Shown here: positions 33,340-46,260 of the stretch, piece by piece
Position numbering within the stretch: the stretch's first letter is position 1
Layout of the letters: each line of letters opens with the position of its first letter
Source of the DNA: Trachythela sp. YZ-2020
Taxonomy: Eukaryota > Cnidaria > Anthozoa > Malacalcyonacea > Clavulariidae
Length of the DNA: 64,000 nucleotides
Reading direction: 5' to 3'
Assembly (NCBI GenBank): GCA_016169945.1
Contig: JADLSH010000212.1
Coordinates: forward strand, 1,892,001 to 1,956,000
The notes under the pieces: generated by a model
Told to the model about the DNA's origin: nothing
The model's database searches: none
Seen by the model: the letters and a program-made list of their open reading frames with translations, nothing else
Position numbers and translations under genes: made by a program

Positions 33340-35046
33340 AACGGAAGGAATCACCGCTTTTGAAGCTGAAACTTATCTGATATCTTGCTTAACATACTAG
33401 CTTCAACGCGTTGTCTCATTACGCCTATCTATAAGGAAGGTGACAAAAATGAATGCGGAAATTACAGACCTATATCCGTCATATCGGCAATTTCAAAAAT
33501 GCTAGAGAAAATAGTTTATAACCAACTTCTCAATTTTCTGAATGACAACAAAATAATTACAAAACGCCAATCTGGCTTCCGTAAATATCACTCTACTGAA
33601 ACTGCTCTTTTGCAAACAACCAATGAATATTTAATGAATATGGATAAAGGCTTAATAAATGGTGTCTTGTTTCTTGATCTCAAAAAGGCATTCGATACAG
33701 TCGACCACAAAATCCTTCTTGCTAAACTTGAACTATACGGAGTTAAAGGTGTAGCCCTTAACTTCTTCAAATCGTACTTAACCAATAGGAGTCAATTATG
33801 TACAGTCCAAGGTACAAATTCCCAACTGAAAAAGATAAGTTGCGGAGTCCCACAGGATCAAACTTAGGACCGTTATTATTCTCATTGTACATAAACGATC
33901 TTCCTAACTGTCTCGAACAAACAGAGGCATCTATGTTTGCAGATGACACAAATATATCAAGCATTGGTAATTCACCTGCGGACATAGAAGTGAAACTAAA
34001 CAATGATTTGCACAACGTCAATAACTGGTTAATAGCAAACAAGCTTACTTTAAACGTTAAAAACTGAATTTATGCTAATAGCCTCTAAACGAAAATTGAA
34101 ACAATTCTCACATGACCCATGTATACTGATTGGTAATCATAACATCAAACAGGTAACCAATAAAAAGTACTGGGAATTACTTTAGACGATGAATTGAGAT
34201 GGCATAAACACAATGATCTTCAATGCAAAAACTATCCAAGAGCATTGCCTTATTAAGACGAGCCAAACGATTTGTTAGCCAAAACGTGTTAATTAACATG
34301 TACAACTCACTAGTCTTACCTCACTTTACCTATTGCTCCAATGTGTGGAATGACGGCAGTCGTACACATACTGACAAGCTTTTAAAAATGCAAAAACGAG
34401 CGGCTAGAATTATCACAGGTCAACTTACGAAGTAAGATCGAAAGATATATTTAATATTTTACACTGGGAACCAATTGAAACCACTCTTAAGAAAAGAGAA
34501 ATGATAATGACATTTAAGGCCTTACAAGGCCAACTGCCAGAATGTATGACTAACATCTTCAAAATTTGCCAAAATGATATGTACCCGTTAAGAAGTAATG
34601 ACTGTAAACTTTACTTGGAAAAACCTAAAACAGACTTCTTGAAGAAATCGTTTTCATATCGAGGTGCTGCATCATGGAACAATCTTCCAAATGATGTTGC
34701 CAACAACTACAAAGAGCTCTCCATAAGTAACTTCAAAACTTTAATCCACAACTATTTCACCAATTTGGAGAGAAATAGTGTATGACAACCACCTGTGGGG
34801 CGGATTCTGATCCGAAGGAGTAATTTTTGGGTCTGGGAGGGTTAACATAACATACTATTTCTAGTTATATACGTGATTCATTCTAAGTTTTATATATAGT
34901 ATTCACTGCATGGGCTTTCTTTTTTTATATAGTCAGTATGTATAATAGATTTTTCATATTTGTAAATATCCTAACGGCCCCTTGAAAAGCAGTTTAATCT
35001 GAAGGGCTACCGTTTTTAAATAAGATGAATAATAATAATAATAATT
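33340..35046 (+). pseudogene. LINE D (CR1/L2 type): RT and 3' end, 5'-truncated
   Basis: RT segments in order: CGNYRPISVISAISKMLEKI, FLDLKKAFDTVDHKILLAK, ISCGVPQ, LGPLLFSLYINDLP, MFADDTNISS (catalytic FADD), HFTYCSNVW and MQKRAARIITG, then the C-terminal region to a stop at 34785. Frame changes near 33854, 34063, 34168, 34228 and 34423 are each explained by one missing base in a run. The endonuclease is missing. The 3' untranslated part ends in an AAT microsatellite at about 35,030-35,046, the usual CR1/L2 tail. It interrupts the composite repeat (32.6/35.1 kb). Confidence 0.85.
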
Positions 35047-35077
35047 CACTTAAGTTTATATTGTCTATGAATTTGCT

Positions 35078-35425
35078 CATGTGACAGCTTTGCGCCCATT
35101 GTAACACGAGAACTCCGAGGAAACCATTGCGAATGGTTGAGTGATAATATCAAATAACTCATTAATCTAAAACTCACACACTACTGGCAAGCTTAAAGAT
35201 CATCAAGAATTAAAACTAACAAGCAAATTTATAAGTATCAGGCCAAGTCAGAGATACTGGAAAACAAATCAAACTCAACTAGTATTTGGAACTATATTGA
35301 GAAATTCATTCCAAAATAGTACGAAACGCTGACTAGCACTGTGAAAATTAATGGTAAGTCAATTTCACAGCCCGGCTTACTATCGCCGAGCACTTTAGTG
35401 AATATTTTGTGTCCATAGGAACGGC
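35078..35425 (+). pseudogene. LINE linker fragment (composite repeat block E)
   Basis: Matches 45428-45780 closely (gtgacagctttgcgcccat and onward). That copy continues into a LINE RT, so this is the same LINE's endonuclease-RT linker, cut at ggaacggctct. Multiple stops. Confidence 0.65.
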
Positions 35426-35489
35426 TCTATTATGCAGCGTACTACCTGTCAGGTTTTCAGTAATACATATAGAGTCTATAGCATTTGAA

Positions 35490-36060
35490 ACGCTGCCATG
35501 TCTACCACTTGTTGCTGCCATGTCTGTTGTACTATCGCATACCATATTTCTGGCAAAACGAAACTTCTTCGATTGACTTTGTTCAGTACCACATTTGGTA
35601 CCTAGGGAAGATCATGCTAATACACTGCACGTGATTACATAGCACCCACGAGGAAGTCACTGTGTTAAGTCAGTCAAGCACGCGGCACCCAAATAAACGT
35701 GGTCAAGTCTCATATCATACATACGTAAAAATCTCACATCTTGTCAACGAGATGTGTTTGCCACAGACTTGTAGCAAGTTTGTCAACAAGTTGTAACAAT
35801 GTTGTCATTTTATGAAGTCGTTACAAGGTTGTCACTCACTACTTGTTAACAAGTTGTTGAATGGCAGGACGATAACTAGTCAACAAGCCATTGACAACTT
35901 CTCAAATGTCAAAAAGCAGGGAAAAAGCAGTGCGAACACATCCTGATAACAAGTTCTTGAAACAGATTCGGGTACAAGTCTGCCGCGTGTATGATCTGAT
36001 GAGATACCTGCGTATATGTGTTATGTTTTAGTTATAAAGGTTTATTTCAATCTCCAGAGC
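35490..36060. repeat. Composite repeat blocks A-B, uninterrupted copy
   Basis: ctgccatgtctgttgtacta ... gtgttaag (A) continues without a break into tcagtcaagcacgcggcacc (B), a region of many tgtcaacaagttgtaac-type words. The second copy (43.3-45.1 kb) is split at the TTAA (35665-35668 here) by a MITE. A diverged B-like piece is at 10,345-10,480. Confidence 0.8.
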
Positions 36061-37117
36061 TACACTGCATAGATATATGTATCTAGTATCACGCACGCAT
36101 CAGTTCTCAGTTTTAGTGCGCAATATGCGTTAATTATGTAATCCGGATGTGCCAGATGATTATCTAATAATCATAACAATTTGCGTCCGCGGTGATATTT
36201 TTTTGAGAATGTTGATATTCTTGTGTGTGTTGCTATTTTGTGTGTGTTGCATTTTTGCATGATCTGAAGTAGAAAATGTTTAAACAAATTCGTAATAGAA
36301 ATCAATTTTGTAAGCTTTTTGTTGAAGCGACACACGCCTGGCATTTTTGCACGCGAAATTGCACCTTTGAAATGTCCCAATTTTTTTCGCTAGCGCGCGG
36401 TTATTTCGGGAGCTTGGGAACAAATATTACCAATATTGCCATGGTTACGCGTAATTTTTTGCCGCTGGCGGGCTTCTTCACCTTCTTGTTCGAGGCTTTT
36501 GACCGAAATGGCGTAGTGTTGTAAAAATGCAACAACTTCGGCTTCATTAGGATCTTTGGTTGAAGCTTATTTTGTTTTTATTTTTGGTTCAAATTCAAGA
36601 CAAAGGTGTTATTGAAGTTTGTATGCTTTTTGTTTTTTTATTTTTGTCCCATGAAAAGAAATAATGTGCCATTTTCGAAGGCAAGAAATCACAAACGCTC
36701 CAATATGGGCGAATATATGAAGAGAGGCTAGGTTGGTTGGCAAAGAGGGGAAGTGGTTTAAAAGGCTTGAAAGACCATACGCGAAAGTAAGAAAAGTTTG
36801 TGTGCTTGTATGGCTTGTTGTACAGACCCTTATTTCGTATAATATTTGTGGTCATTCATTATTTCATGATTTAAACTGAGCCCTTCTTCATCCTAGGACT
36901 TCAGGTTCAATGTGGATGAATGCCTGTATGATGGTTCTTAGCGTTATAATTATTGTCAGTTATTATCTTATTTTGGCCTTATTTAAGATCACATTCACAG
37001 TTAATAAATGTATTAATACGGAGAATTGCAAATAGATTTATGTGCATGATCAGTGAATGCAAACAATTTGATTCAATATAGCCTGTGAAGTGTGAAAGCA
37101 TATCATTTAATATACAA
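36061..37117. other. No gene seen
   Basis: A short block-C-like gtgtgttgctattttgtgtg stretch lies at 36,210-36,255. Otherwise AT-rich without support for coding. Confidence 0.5.
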
Positions 37118-38640
37118 GGAAGGAGTATGTAAAATGAAGCTCTAGAAAATGATGTGTATGTTTATTTTCTTGGTTTTATATATTATAGCAATTTGTAATC
37201 TTGTATATAATGTTTACTTTAAATAACTTATGTAAGCTCATTGCATTTCTTTGCCAAAGATGAATATTAAAGACTATTATTGTTATTGTGTTCATTAACC
37301 ATCATTGTCTACATCATCATTGTCTACATACAAGTTTGTCACTGGACTTTTGGCCTAATATGAGTTAAATGTGCTGTCAACCAAATGTCGGTTAAATGCC
37401 CTGTCGACCGAATAATATCAATTAAATATCCTGTCGACAGAATGTCGGTTAAATGTACTGTCAACCAAATGTCGGTTAAATACCCGGTCGACCGAATAAT
37501 GTCAATTAAATATCCTGTCGACAGAATGCTAGTTAAATGACTGTCGACCAAATGTTGGTTAACACATTAAAGCGCATTGGTCTCCCCTTGACAAGTAAAT
37601 AGTCTGGCATTAGACAAACTAAAATAGAAAAGTAAGACATACCAGGGCACACTGCACCTTAATGAGTTAAATGTCTTGTTGACCGAGTGTCGGTTAAATG
37701 TCCTGTAGACCAAATGTCAGCAAAGTATCCTGTCTACCAAATGCCATTTAAATGTCCTGTCAACCAACCGTTAGTTGACTGAATGTCAGTTACATGTCCT
37801 GTCGACTGAATGTCAGTTAAATGTCCTGTTAACCAAATGTCGGTTACATTTCTTGTCAACCGAATGTCAGTTACATTTCCTGTCGACCAAATGTCGGTTA
37901 CATGTCCTGTCGACCAATACAGTTTCTGAAAGCATAATACAGTTTCTGAAAGCATATAAACAAGGAAGGAGTATGTAAAATAAAGCACCAGAAAATGATA
38001 TGCATGATTATTTTCTTGGTTTTATATATTATAGCAATTTGTAATCTTGCTATTGTAACTTTTACTTTACAAAATTTATGTAAACTCGTTGTATTTCTTT
38101 GCCAAAGATGAAATATTACAGAATATTATTGTTATTGTGTTCATTAAGAAGACCTCAGTTATTGTCTACATGCAAGTTTGTCACTGGAATTTTGGCCTAT
38201 TGTCGGTTAAATGTGTTGTCAACCAAATGTCGGTTAAATACCCGGTCGACTGAATAATATCAATTAAATGTCCTATCGACAGAATGTCAGTTAAATGTAG
38301 TGTCGACCAAATGTCGGTTAAATACCTGGTCGACCGAATAATGTCAATTAAATGTCCTGTCGACAGAATGTCAGTTAAATGTAGTGTTGACCAAATGTTG
38401 GTTAACCCATTAAAGCGCATGGATCTCCCCTTGACAAGTAAAATAGTCTGGCATTAGACAAACTAATATAAAAATGTAAGGCATACCAGGGCACACTGCA
38501 CCTTAATGAGTGAAATGTCTTGTTGACCAAATGTCGGTTAAATGTCCTGTCGACTGAAGGTCGGCTAAATGTCCTGTCGACCAAATGTCGGCAAAGTATC
38601 CTGTCTACCAAATGCATTTAAATATCCTGTCAACCAACTG
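37118..38640. repeat. 0.84-kb tandem duplication with minisatellites
   Basis: acaaggaaggagtatgtaaa and the following about 700 bp at 37118 recur at 37959 with modest divergence. Each unit holds a minisatellite of 26-29-bp units (aaatgtcggttaaatgtcct plus gtcgacc) and a cattaaagcgcat ... cacactgcaccttaatgag block belonging to a small MITE family. Array spans: 37,365-37,555; 37,670-37,915; 38,195-38,405; 38,505-38,640. Confidence 0.88.
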
Positions 38641-41026
38641 TCTGTTGTTCTAGTGCCTATCAGCCAAGAGTCTGCACCATAAAATGTATTTAATTCGATG
38701 AGAATCAGATTTTTCACTTCAAGAGCATATTTGAGTTGTTTACTTTGCCATTTTTCAATATTTATGAAAAAATTAGTCATCTGGGAACTATACGTAATAA
38801 TACTTAATTCGAATTCCCACTACCTGCTGGACATTGCAACAGTATACTGTATGCATAATTTGTAGTTTGTCATGGTGGGCCCAGGCAATTTCAGATGAAC
38901 AAATTTAGAGAATCTCCTGGGATCAACAAGTAATAACAAAATACTGCACGCAGCCACAATCATCCATATAGCAATGTAAACAACTCATTCATCAAATGCG
39001 CCGAAGTGAAATATATATACAACTTAAGTCTTAAAACTTCTGCAGTTCTGAGTTCTGCTTTGTCGTCACTACGATCTACGAAACAAAAGTGTTCCACGAA
39101 GCCGTTTAGGCCCTGAACAACTCTCCACAGACTAGCGAATATATTGACTGGAGTATCCCTATTAATCTCGCTATAGTTCGGCCTTCGGATACTTCGCCTG
39201 GCGACAATTTTCACATTGTAAAGACCAAAATTTAGATTAACTGACGTCCGCCATCTTGGCTAATTAACTATTCTTGCGTGGTTCTCCGCTGACCCATACG
39301 GAATGGCGAACTAGCGATTTCGTGAGCAAAAATGCCAGGCGTGACAGTAAGCATATTGTTCCTACCACTAAGTGAAGCAATGTGATAATTAGCAATTATT
39401 GAACGAGGTTGAGCGTGATATGAACTCGCTTGACCATATTTGGCAAGCTGTCGCCGCGTAAAGAGCCTGGACACGAGGTTGTTGAGTTGATATGACGATT
39501 TCACAGTTGGCTGTTAGCCAATCAGAAACCAGGAATTTTTTAAATAAATAATAATACAGTTTAAGTAGCATCAAAGATGTAAGATAAATAAAGATAAGCC
39601 ATTTCTTATCTAAAATTTTGATTTTTGTATCTGCGCAGCAGATATATTGCTATCGTGCGTGAAAGTTTGTTAGGTTTGTTAGGTTTGTTAACAATGACGT
39701 AATGCTTAGGCGATCAAAAGCAAGATGGCGTCGGCGAAGGAGTGGAGTATGTTTAATAATATGGTTGAACTGTAATATTGTAACTGTAATAATAACCTAT
39801 GGATAAACTGGAAAGAAATCAAAGAATGCTTCAAAATTTAGTGGTTTTATTTCTGAAGGAAAACTAAACAGTGAAACAGTGAACAATCGAACTATCTTCG
39901 GAAGGACGAAGATCAAGGTAAGAAAATAAGAAATACTACAAGTCTGCAACATATTAATATAACATTGACGCGTAAATTGTAAAATATAGCATCTTGTTTT
40001 ATATGCAGATAAGTTTTCAATACTAAAGTAAATTTGACTACCATGAATACTAGCTAATATCCCACATTTAGCAATTCCACATTTTATAGTGGTCTTAAAT
40101 AAAATATTGTGTACAAATATAGTCTTGTTTATAGTATATAATAGTTAAGACGGTAAAAGATAAGACTGTACAATAGTCCTTTTGGCATGACATTTATTGC
40201 AGACGGTCTCACAATCACATACTTATAATTTTCATAATAGAAATTCATACTTCATATCCATAGGCAAATTCTCCTCTAAATTACTAAATCGCTTATATTT
40301 AATGTCTTTTCAAGCAATCAGTTGCCTGTACTTTACATTTACACATACATCACTCTCGTATTTGTATTGTAGGGTGAACAAACACACGGAACACTGCAGC
40401 TTTGACTAGTCAATTCTAGCCAATGTATGGATCTGATATGCTGTGTTTATATATATACTTTATACATTATATTCACAGACTATATACATGTGTTAAATTA
40501 TACTCCTGATTTTCAACATAGTTAACATTTATTTGCTACTGATGAATAGACTTCAATAATATGACCTATTTGTTAACACATCGATCCATGTGGAATAAAT
40601 AGTTCATTTGTGTTCCTCCATCCCTGAATACCACATGTTGACGTCGTGTATCAATGTGTCTAAACCGTCTGTTGAAACTCTGTGAGGATGTGTTAGCAAC
40701 ACCTGGTATTCTGACAACATCCATGCATCTACAATTTTTTCACATAAATGTACCAGATTGTAGTATATTATGGACTATCGAGAAGATTGTGAACCTAACA
40801 TGTTTCAGCAATGACATCATAAAATTAAATAAAATCTTTGTTGTGTTAATATGGAAATAGTTTCTTCTAGTGAAAATTATATCAGCCATTTTATTTGTCA
40901 TATGTACTAAACTGTCTGGCATAGTGATACTGTAAATTGTGAACCCCATTTAGCAATTAATATGAAAACCTTGTTCTACTGTGTATGATATATATTCTTG
41001 TGATATTTATAAAAATATATTCTTTT
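38641..41026. other. No convincing gene
   Basis: AT-rich. At 39,722 a tiny ORF (MASAKEWSMFNNMVEL) begins at aagATGGCGTCGG, a good start context, but nothing supports it further. Confidence 0.45.
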
Positions 41027-41137
41027 AACCCATTAGCTGGCAAGCCCAGATGCACCCTACTTTTATTAGTATTTTACTCTGTCTAATGCCAGACGATTTT
41101 ACTTGTCAGTGGTAGGGTACTGCCAGTTAATGGGTTA
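41027..41137. mobile_element. Small MITE with TTAACCCATTA ends
   Basis: TTAACCCATTAGCTGGCAAG at left is mirrored by CCAGTTAATGGGTTAA at right; the middle contains gtctaatgccagac and acttgtca. Related pieces are at 37,553-37,672, 38,400-38,516 and 63,077-63,145. About 110 bp with TTAA at each edge. Confidence 0.75.
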
Positions 41138-42052
41138 AATATCAATCTCTTATTCTTTACAAGTTACTGGTTGAATGAAGTGTATGTTTTTGTACAAAAT
41201 ATGTGTAACTTATACAATTTAGGGCCAAATAGAATTGTAGATTATTATTCCTTCATGACAACAGTGGGATCACCATGAGCAGATACATGTACGCTTAGCG
41301 TACCTATTTTTATTCTTTTGTATAGAGGGAATGTATAAAACCTGGTTTCCATTTAGTCCGATTGTCACCGTAGTAGATGTAGTTCATGGAGTGTCTGTAT
41401 ATCTCTAGGATAAGAAACGACTGTTTTACATACAACAAACAAAAATAGCAATATAATCACGCTAGCTCACATCGACCAAAATACGAACCAAGCTTGAATT
41501 GGCCTCTTACCATTCAATTGAGCAACATAGAATCGTACAAGCATGTATCAATCGAAATAAAAGCCCTTCAGATCAAAATAGATAACAGTTTGACCTATTT
41601 AATATATAGAGAACTTTATGATGTGGGACGGCAACACAAAACGACGGAAAAGCAGTGGTATTCAAAATTATTCCAATAGACTATTTTGAGAAAATTTGTC
41701 CTGTATTATTCATCATATGAATCTAATTCAGTGTTTATGAGGTTAAGATAGTGGCCGTGTCGATGAGTAGAGCCCTTCTCGTATGATCTTTGTATAACGC
41801 TCCATTTACGTGCAACAGTAAAGAAATATTCACTTGTTTTTTAGCCCATGTGTTCTCACGGAGCGCATGAAACCGTGCGATTTCCCGATTGAACTAATGG
41901 AACAAGGTAAATTCACTCAATCTCGTGTGAACGTAGGAAATTGAAAGAAAAAAAAGGCTTGTATCAATACCTCCTCCTCAATTTTCCCAAAATTTTTTTG
42001 TTCATAATTGAGTTCCTAATATATGTAGAATTTAAAAAAGATGAAATTGGTG

Positions 42053-42133
42053 TGACCTTGAATGACCTTCGCAGATTTGACCTTGACCTTGATCTGACCT
42101 GACCTTAACCTGACCTTCACCTTGACCTTAAAT
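42053..42133. repeat. TGACCT-rich degenerate repeat
   Basis: About ten tgacct or tgacctt words in 80 bp, spaced irregularly. TGACCT is also the nuclear-receptor half-site, but the pattern fits a degenerate microsatellite. Confidence 0.8.
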
Positions 42134-43339
42134 TATCGTGCATTATATTAAGCATGAGAAACGTTTACCCAGACCTGTTCTGAAGGAGAAGTAAGACTTC
42201 ATGGTACTCCAATTTTAACATTTGTAACTCGTTTGCCGCAATTCAGTGGCCTATCTGCAATAGTTTGAAAAAGATATCTCAAGAAATATTGGTAGGAATC
42301 ATTTGAAACTGCCACAAACACTTATCCTTATATTGCTTCATGTCGTGTACCAAAAAAGTACCAAAATGTTTTATAATATAGCTATTGATTGACATGTCGT
42401 TGTTAGTCTCTGGCAAAATTATCCATTTATGGGGAAGAGTAAATATATTTCCATTTCTCATAAAATATATTAGCATTTTTGTGGTTCAGAACAAAGAGCA
42501 GCCTTTGATGGACATTTTGAGCTTTTTTTAGAAAGGACCACCGTTTCTAAAGTTATCTTTTGCACAATATGTTGCCGACTTTCTCAGTTGGTGCTCCGCA
42601 ACATCGTAACCATGGCAACAACATATCAATTGAAAACATAGTGAGACTCAGTGATATTTTATCTTTCTATTGGTAGCAAAAAACTATAAATTAAATCAAA
42701 ACTAAAACTTCTTAAATTTTGAGTGGAAGACCACCACTGTAATTCGGTGATAGGGGCTAAAGTGACAGGAAGATATTCCTTAAACACTCGTGCGCTAATC
42801 TTATCGGGGCCAGGGGCCTTGTTGGAGGGTATCGAAAGAATAATACGCTAGACCACGGAACAGGCAACTGGCCTGAAGTTAAACAACTCACTTGTCAATT
42901 TAAATATACAGAGGTAAAGTTATTGACTTCAGCTAATTCAATTGCTGCTGTTGAACTATATTAACTGACATTAATTTACACTCGTTAGAACTATATATAA
43001 GTGCAATTCGCTTCAAATTGTCTATATTCCGCAATGAAAACGAAAGAAAAAACAAGACGAGAACAATGTACTATATTCTGAATTGTAAAGCTCATTGATT
43101 CTTAAGCTACTGAAATTGTTCCAAAGCCATGCAATTCCCTACGCGGAATGTTTTTAACTTTAACACTAGTGGTATATATCAATGAATTGAATAGAATGAC
43201 CCATCAATCGGCTTTCACTTTCTCTTCTCCAAGAATTTTCTTTCTTTGAAAATGATGAAACGTCATTAGTGGCGGTCCTGTGCCAGCTGCCAATTCCTTG
43301 GGATAGAAATTGTTAAACTTGAAGCCTAACGACTTTGTA

Positions 43340-43509
43340 AAGCTCGAGAGGCCACTTGTCGCTGCCATGTCTGTTGTACTATCGCATACCATATTTCTGG
43401 CAGAACGAAGCTTCCTCGATTGACTTTGTTCAGTACCATTTGGTACATTGGGAAGATCATGCTACTACACTGCACGTGATTACAAAGCACACACGAGGAA
43501 GTCACCGTG
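43340..43509. repeat. Composite repeat block A, second copy
   Basis: Matches 35,505-35,664 (ctgccatgtctgttgtacta to gtgttaag), interrupted at its TTAA by the MITE that follows. Confidence 0.8.
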
Positions 43510-44769
43510 TTAAGGTGGTTCCCTGCAGTTATTACTAAAACAAGGGGTGAAAATGTGCTCTCCCTATTGCAACACATATCTTCATGTTTGTGAAATATAT
43601 AGTTGCTTTTTGGATAATAACTATTAATATAAGTGTTATGTGTCCAACCTATGGGTTCTAAATATACCACAGTCGCGTTGCTATGGTAACAACAGCGTAT
43701 GAACTATAGTAGTCATATCCTATAAATTGGACAAAAAATAAAATTACTTGAATTTCCTTCGGTGAATGTTTTTTTAAATTTTCAAGTAAATTTGGAATAC
43801 TAAGCGGAACATTATATAAAAAAATTAAGGTAGGTTGTAGGATAAGTTTTTTAGATATTTGCAAATTTCTGTTCTGAGAAAACTTATCTATAAATTTTTC
43901 TAAAATTTGGAAATATTAAAAAATGCGACTTGTAAATTCACTATACAAAAATTTAAAAATTCACCGAAGGAAATTAACATTAAAGCCATTAAGCCACGCA
44001 CAAAACTTACGCGGGCAACAGAATTTCAATTCGACAAGAACGGCATCTGCGCATGTCCTTGTCTTTCGCGTGACTCGCTGGCTGTAAAACAGGCTGTTTT
44101 TTTCCGAAATGGTGTACAATTGCGAGCAAAATTCTCTTCGTTTTCGTTACCCTTGGCTTGTTGGACCCAAGATTGTTTGTTGGTGGTCTTTTTCTGGTCT
44201 GGTTTGTCAGTGATTTACCCATTGAATGAATCCAACGTCTCTTAAATTTGTTTTTATTGTTGAAATCGGTATGAAAACTTTTAAAAATATTCAAACAATT
44301 CCAAATTTTCGTAAGACAACTCGTAAGTCGTAACTGTCTGTACTGTAGTTGTATGCAGTAGTTTTTAAACTTTTGATTGTTTTATATTACTCTGACAGTT
44401 CTAGACTGCCTTGAGCAGAGTATAAAATATCATTTTAGAATTTTAAATTTTTAGTTTGCCACAAGCATTGGCCACAAGTCGAAGATTTTGAACATTATAA
44501 AAGATAATACTGAACGTAAATACGTAAAAAACATACTAAAAGAAAGCTTAGAAACTGATTAACAACATACGTACTGCTTGAATTTCAAAGATTTACGATT
44601 ATAATGAAAAGGTTGTGGTTTCTTCGCAGAAAAATCTCGAAAATAACTTCCCGCGGCTTTTTTCAAAGTTTTACCGGGTCACGAAGATTCCACGCGTGAG
44701 ACGCGAGGACGCCATCTGATCTATATAGATCGTGTTTCAAACTGTACTAACTGTATGGAGCCACCTTAA
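43510..44769. mobile_element. TTAA MITE, copy 2 (1.26 kb) with in-window empty site
   Basis: Left end TTAAGGTGGTTCCCTGCAG, right end CTGTATGGAGCCACCTTAA. The host repeat reads gtgttaag/tcagtcaag on either side. The paralogous empty site at 35,661-35,675 reads gtgttaagtcagtcaag with one TTAA, so the insertion duplicated TTAA. Internal inverted segments carry aatttccttcggtgaatg and its complement (about 43,750 and 43,955). No transposase. Confidence 0.88.
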
Positions 44770-45427
44770 GTCAGTCAAGCACGCGGCACACAAATACACG
44801 TGGTCAAGTCTCATGTCATACATACGTAAAAATCTCACATCTTGTCAACGAGATGTGTTTGCAACAGACTTGTAGCAAGTTTGTCAACAAGTTGTAACAA
44901 TGTTGTCATTTTATGAAGTCGTTACAAGGTTGTCACAGGACGATAACTAGTCAACAAGCCATTGACAACTACTCAAATGTCAACAAGCGGGGAACAAGCA
45001 GTGCGAATACACCCTGATAACAAGTTCTTGAAACAGATTGGTACAAGTCTGCCGCGTGTATGATCACGAGAGATACCTGCGTATATGCGTCCGCGGTGAT
45101 ATTTTTTTAGAATGATGATATTCTTGTGTGTGTTGCTATTTTGTATGAGTTGCATTTTTTTTGTGTTGATATTTTATATGTGCATGTGTTGCTATTTTAT
45201 GTGTATGTTGATATTTTATGCGTGTGTTGATATATATTTGTTGTGTTGCCATTTTTTTGTATGCGTCGATTCTTTGTATATGTGTGTTGATCAGTCGCTG
45301 TGTGCGCTGACAGTTATCTTATTGATGCAATCTCGTTCTTTTGTGAGGTGTCCCTTGTAAGCCACCGTACTCATGGAAACATGTGATGACACGTGCTGGA
45401 GTCTATGGAAATCTACATTTACCAAAA
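44770..45427. repeat. Composite repeat blocks B-C-D, second copy
   Basis: Block B (tcagtcaagcacgcggcaca, to about 45,090) is followed by a TG-rich degenerate minisatellite (gtgttgatattttatgtg, C) and block D (gtgtcccttgtaagccaccg). C and D match 32,580-32,751; B matches 35,669-36,010. Confidence 0.75.
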
Positions 45428-46260
45428 TATGTGACAGCTATGCGCCCATGGTAACGCGAGAATTCGGAGGAAACCCTTACCAATGGTTGAGTGATAATAT
45501 CAAAGAACTCATTAATCCAAAACTCCCACAAGACTGGGAAGCTTAAAGATTATTAAGAAATAAAACAAACAACCAAATATATCAGTGTCAGCCAAGTCAG
45601 AGACAGTGGAAAACAAATCAAACCCAACTATACTGTAGTATTTGGAACTATATTGAGAAACTCATTCCAAAGATCAACAAAACGCTGACTAGCACTGCAG
45701 AAATTAATGGCGAATCAATTTCACAACCCCTTACTATCGCCGAGCACTTATATTTATATTTTGTGTCGATAGGAACGGCTCTGGGACGTTCCATACGGAT
45801 TGCATTTAATTGCTCAACGTTAAACGCTCAATATATGGACAATATCGAAGTAACTTGGCGTTGTGATTTTACACCTGGCTAAGGCCTTTGACGTTGTTAA
45901 ACATTCTCTATTACTGGATAAACTACAAAACATTGGGATTAGATATATTGAGCAGGAGTGGTTCAGGTCGTACCTATTGTGCTATATCGAGTGAAAGACA
46001 AATATCATTTGGTGTGCATCAAGTATGAGCTTTGGGCCTCCTAATGTTCCTCATCTATATCAACACCTTACTCGATGTTGTTAAGCATAGCAAAATCAAT
46101 ATATTTGCTGATGACACTGCGATATTTCTCAATGGGAAAAGTCCAATGACATTGAAGCCCGGTTATATTCGGACTTCCAGGAAATGTCTCACCGGCTTGA
46201 TGTTAACGGTTTGGTTATAAACGTCTCAAAAACAGAATATATCCAACTTCGTACCCAGGG
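45428..46260 (+). pseudogene. LINE G fragment: linker and RT with FADD motif
   Basis: The linker reads WLSDNIKELINPKLPQDWEA, LRNKTNNQIYQ and IWNYIEKLIPK, then LTSTAEINGESISQPLTIAEH. RT remnants follow: LIYINTLLDVVKHSKINIFADDTAIFLNGKS, with the catalytic ADD. Several stops and frame changes; the part between linker and FADD is badly worn. Its linker is the same sequence as 35,078-35,425. Confidence 0.78.

Noticed and set aside
37339..38617. Several 60-84-codon ORFs with repeated STGHLTDI-like words
   Set aside because: They are translations of the minisatellite units, open only because unit length and composition avoid stops.
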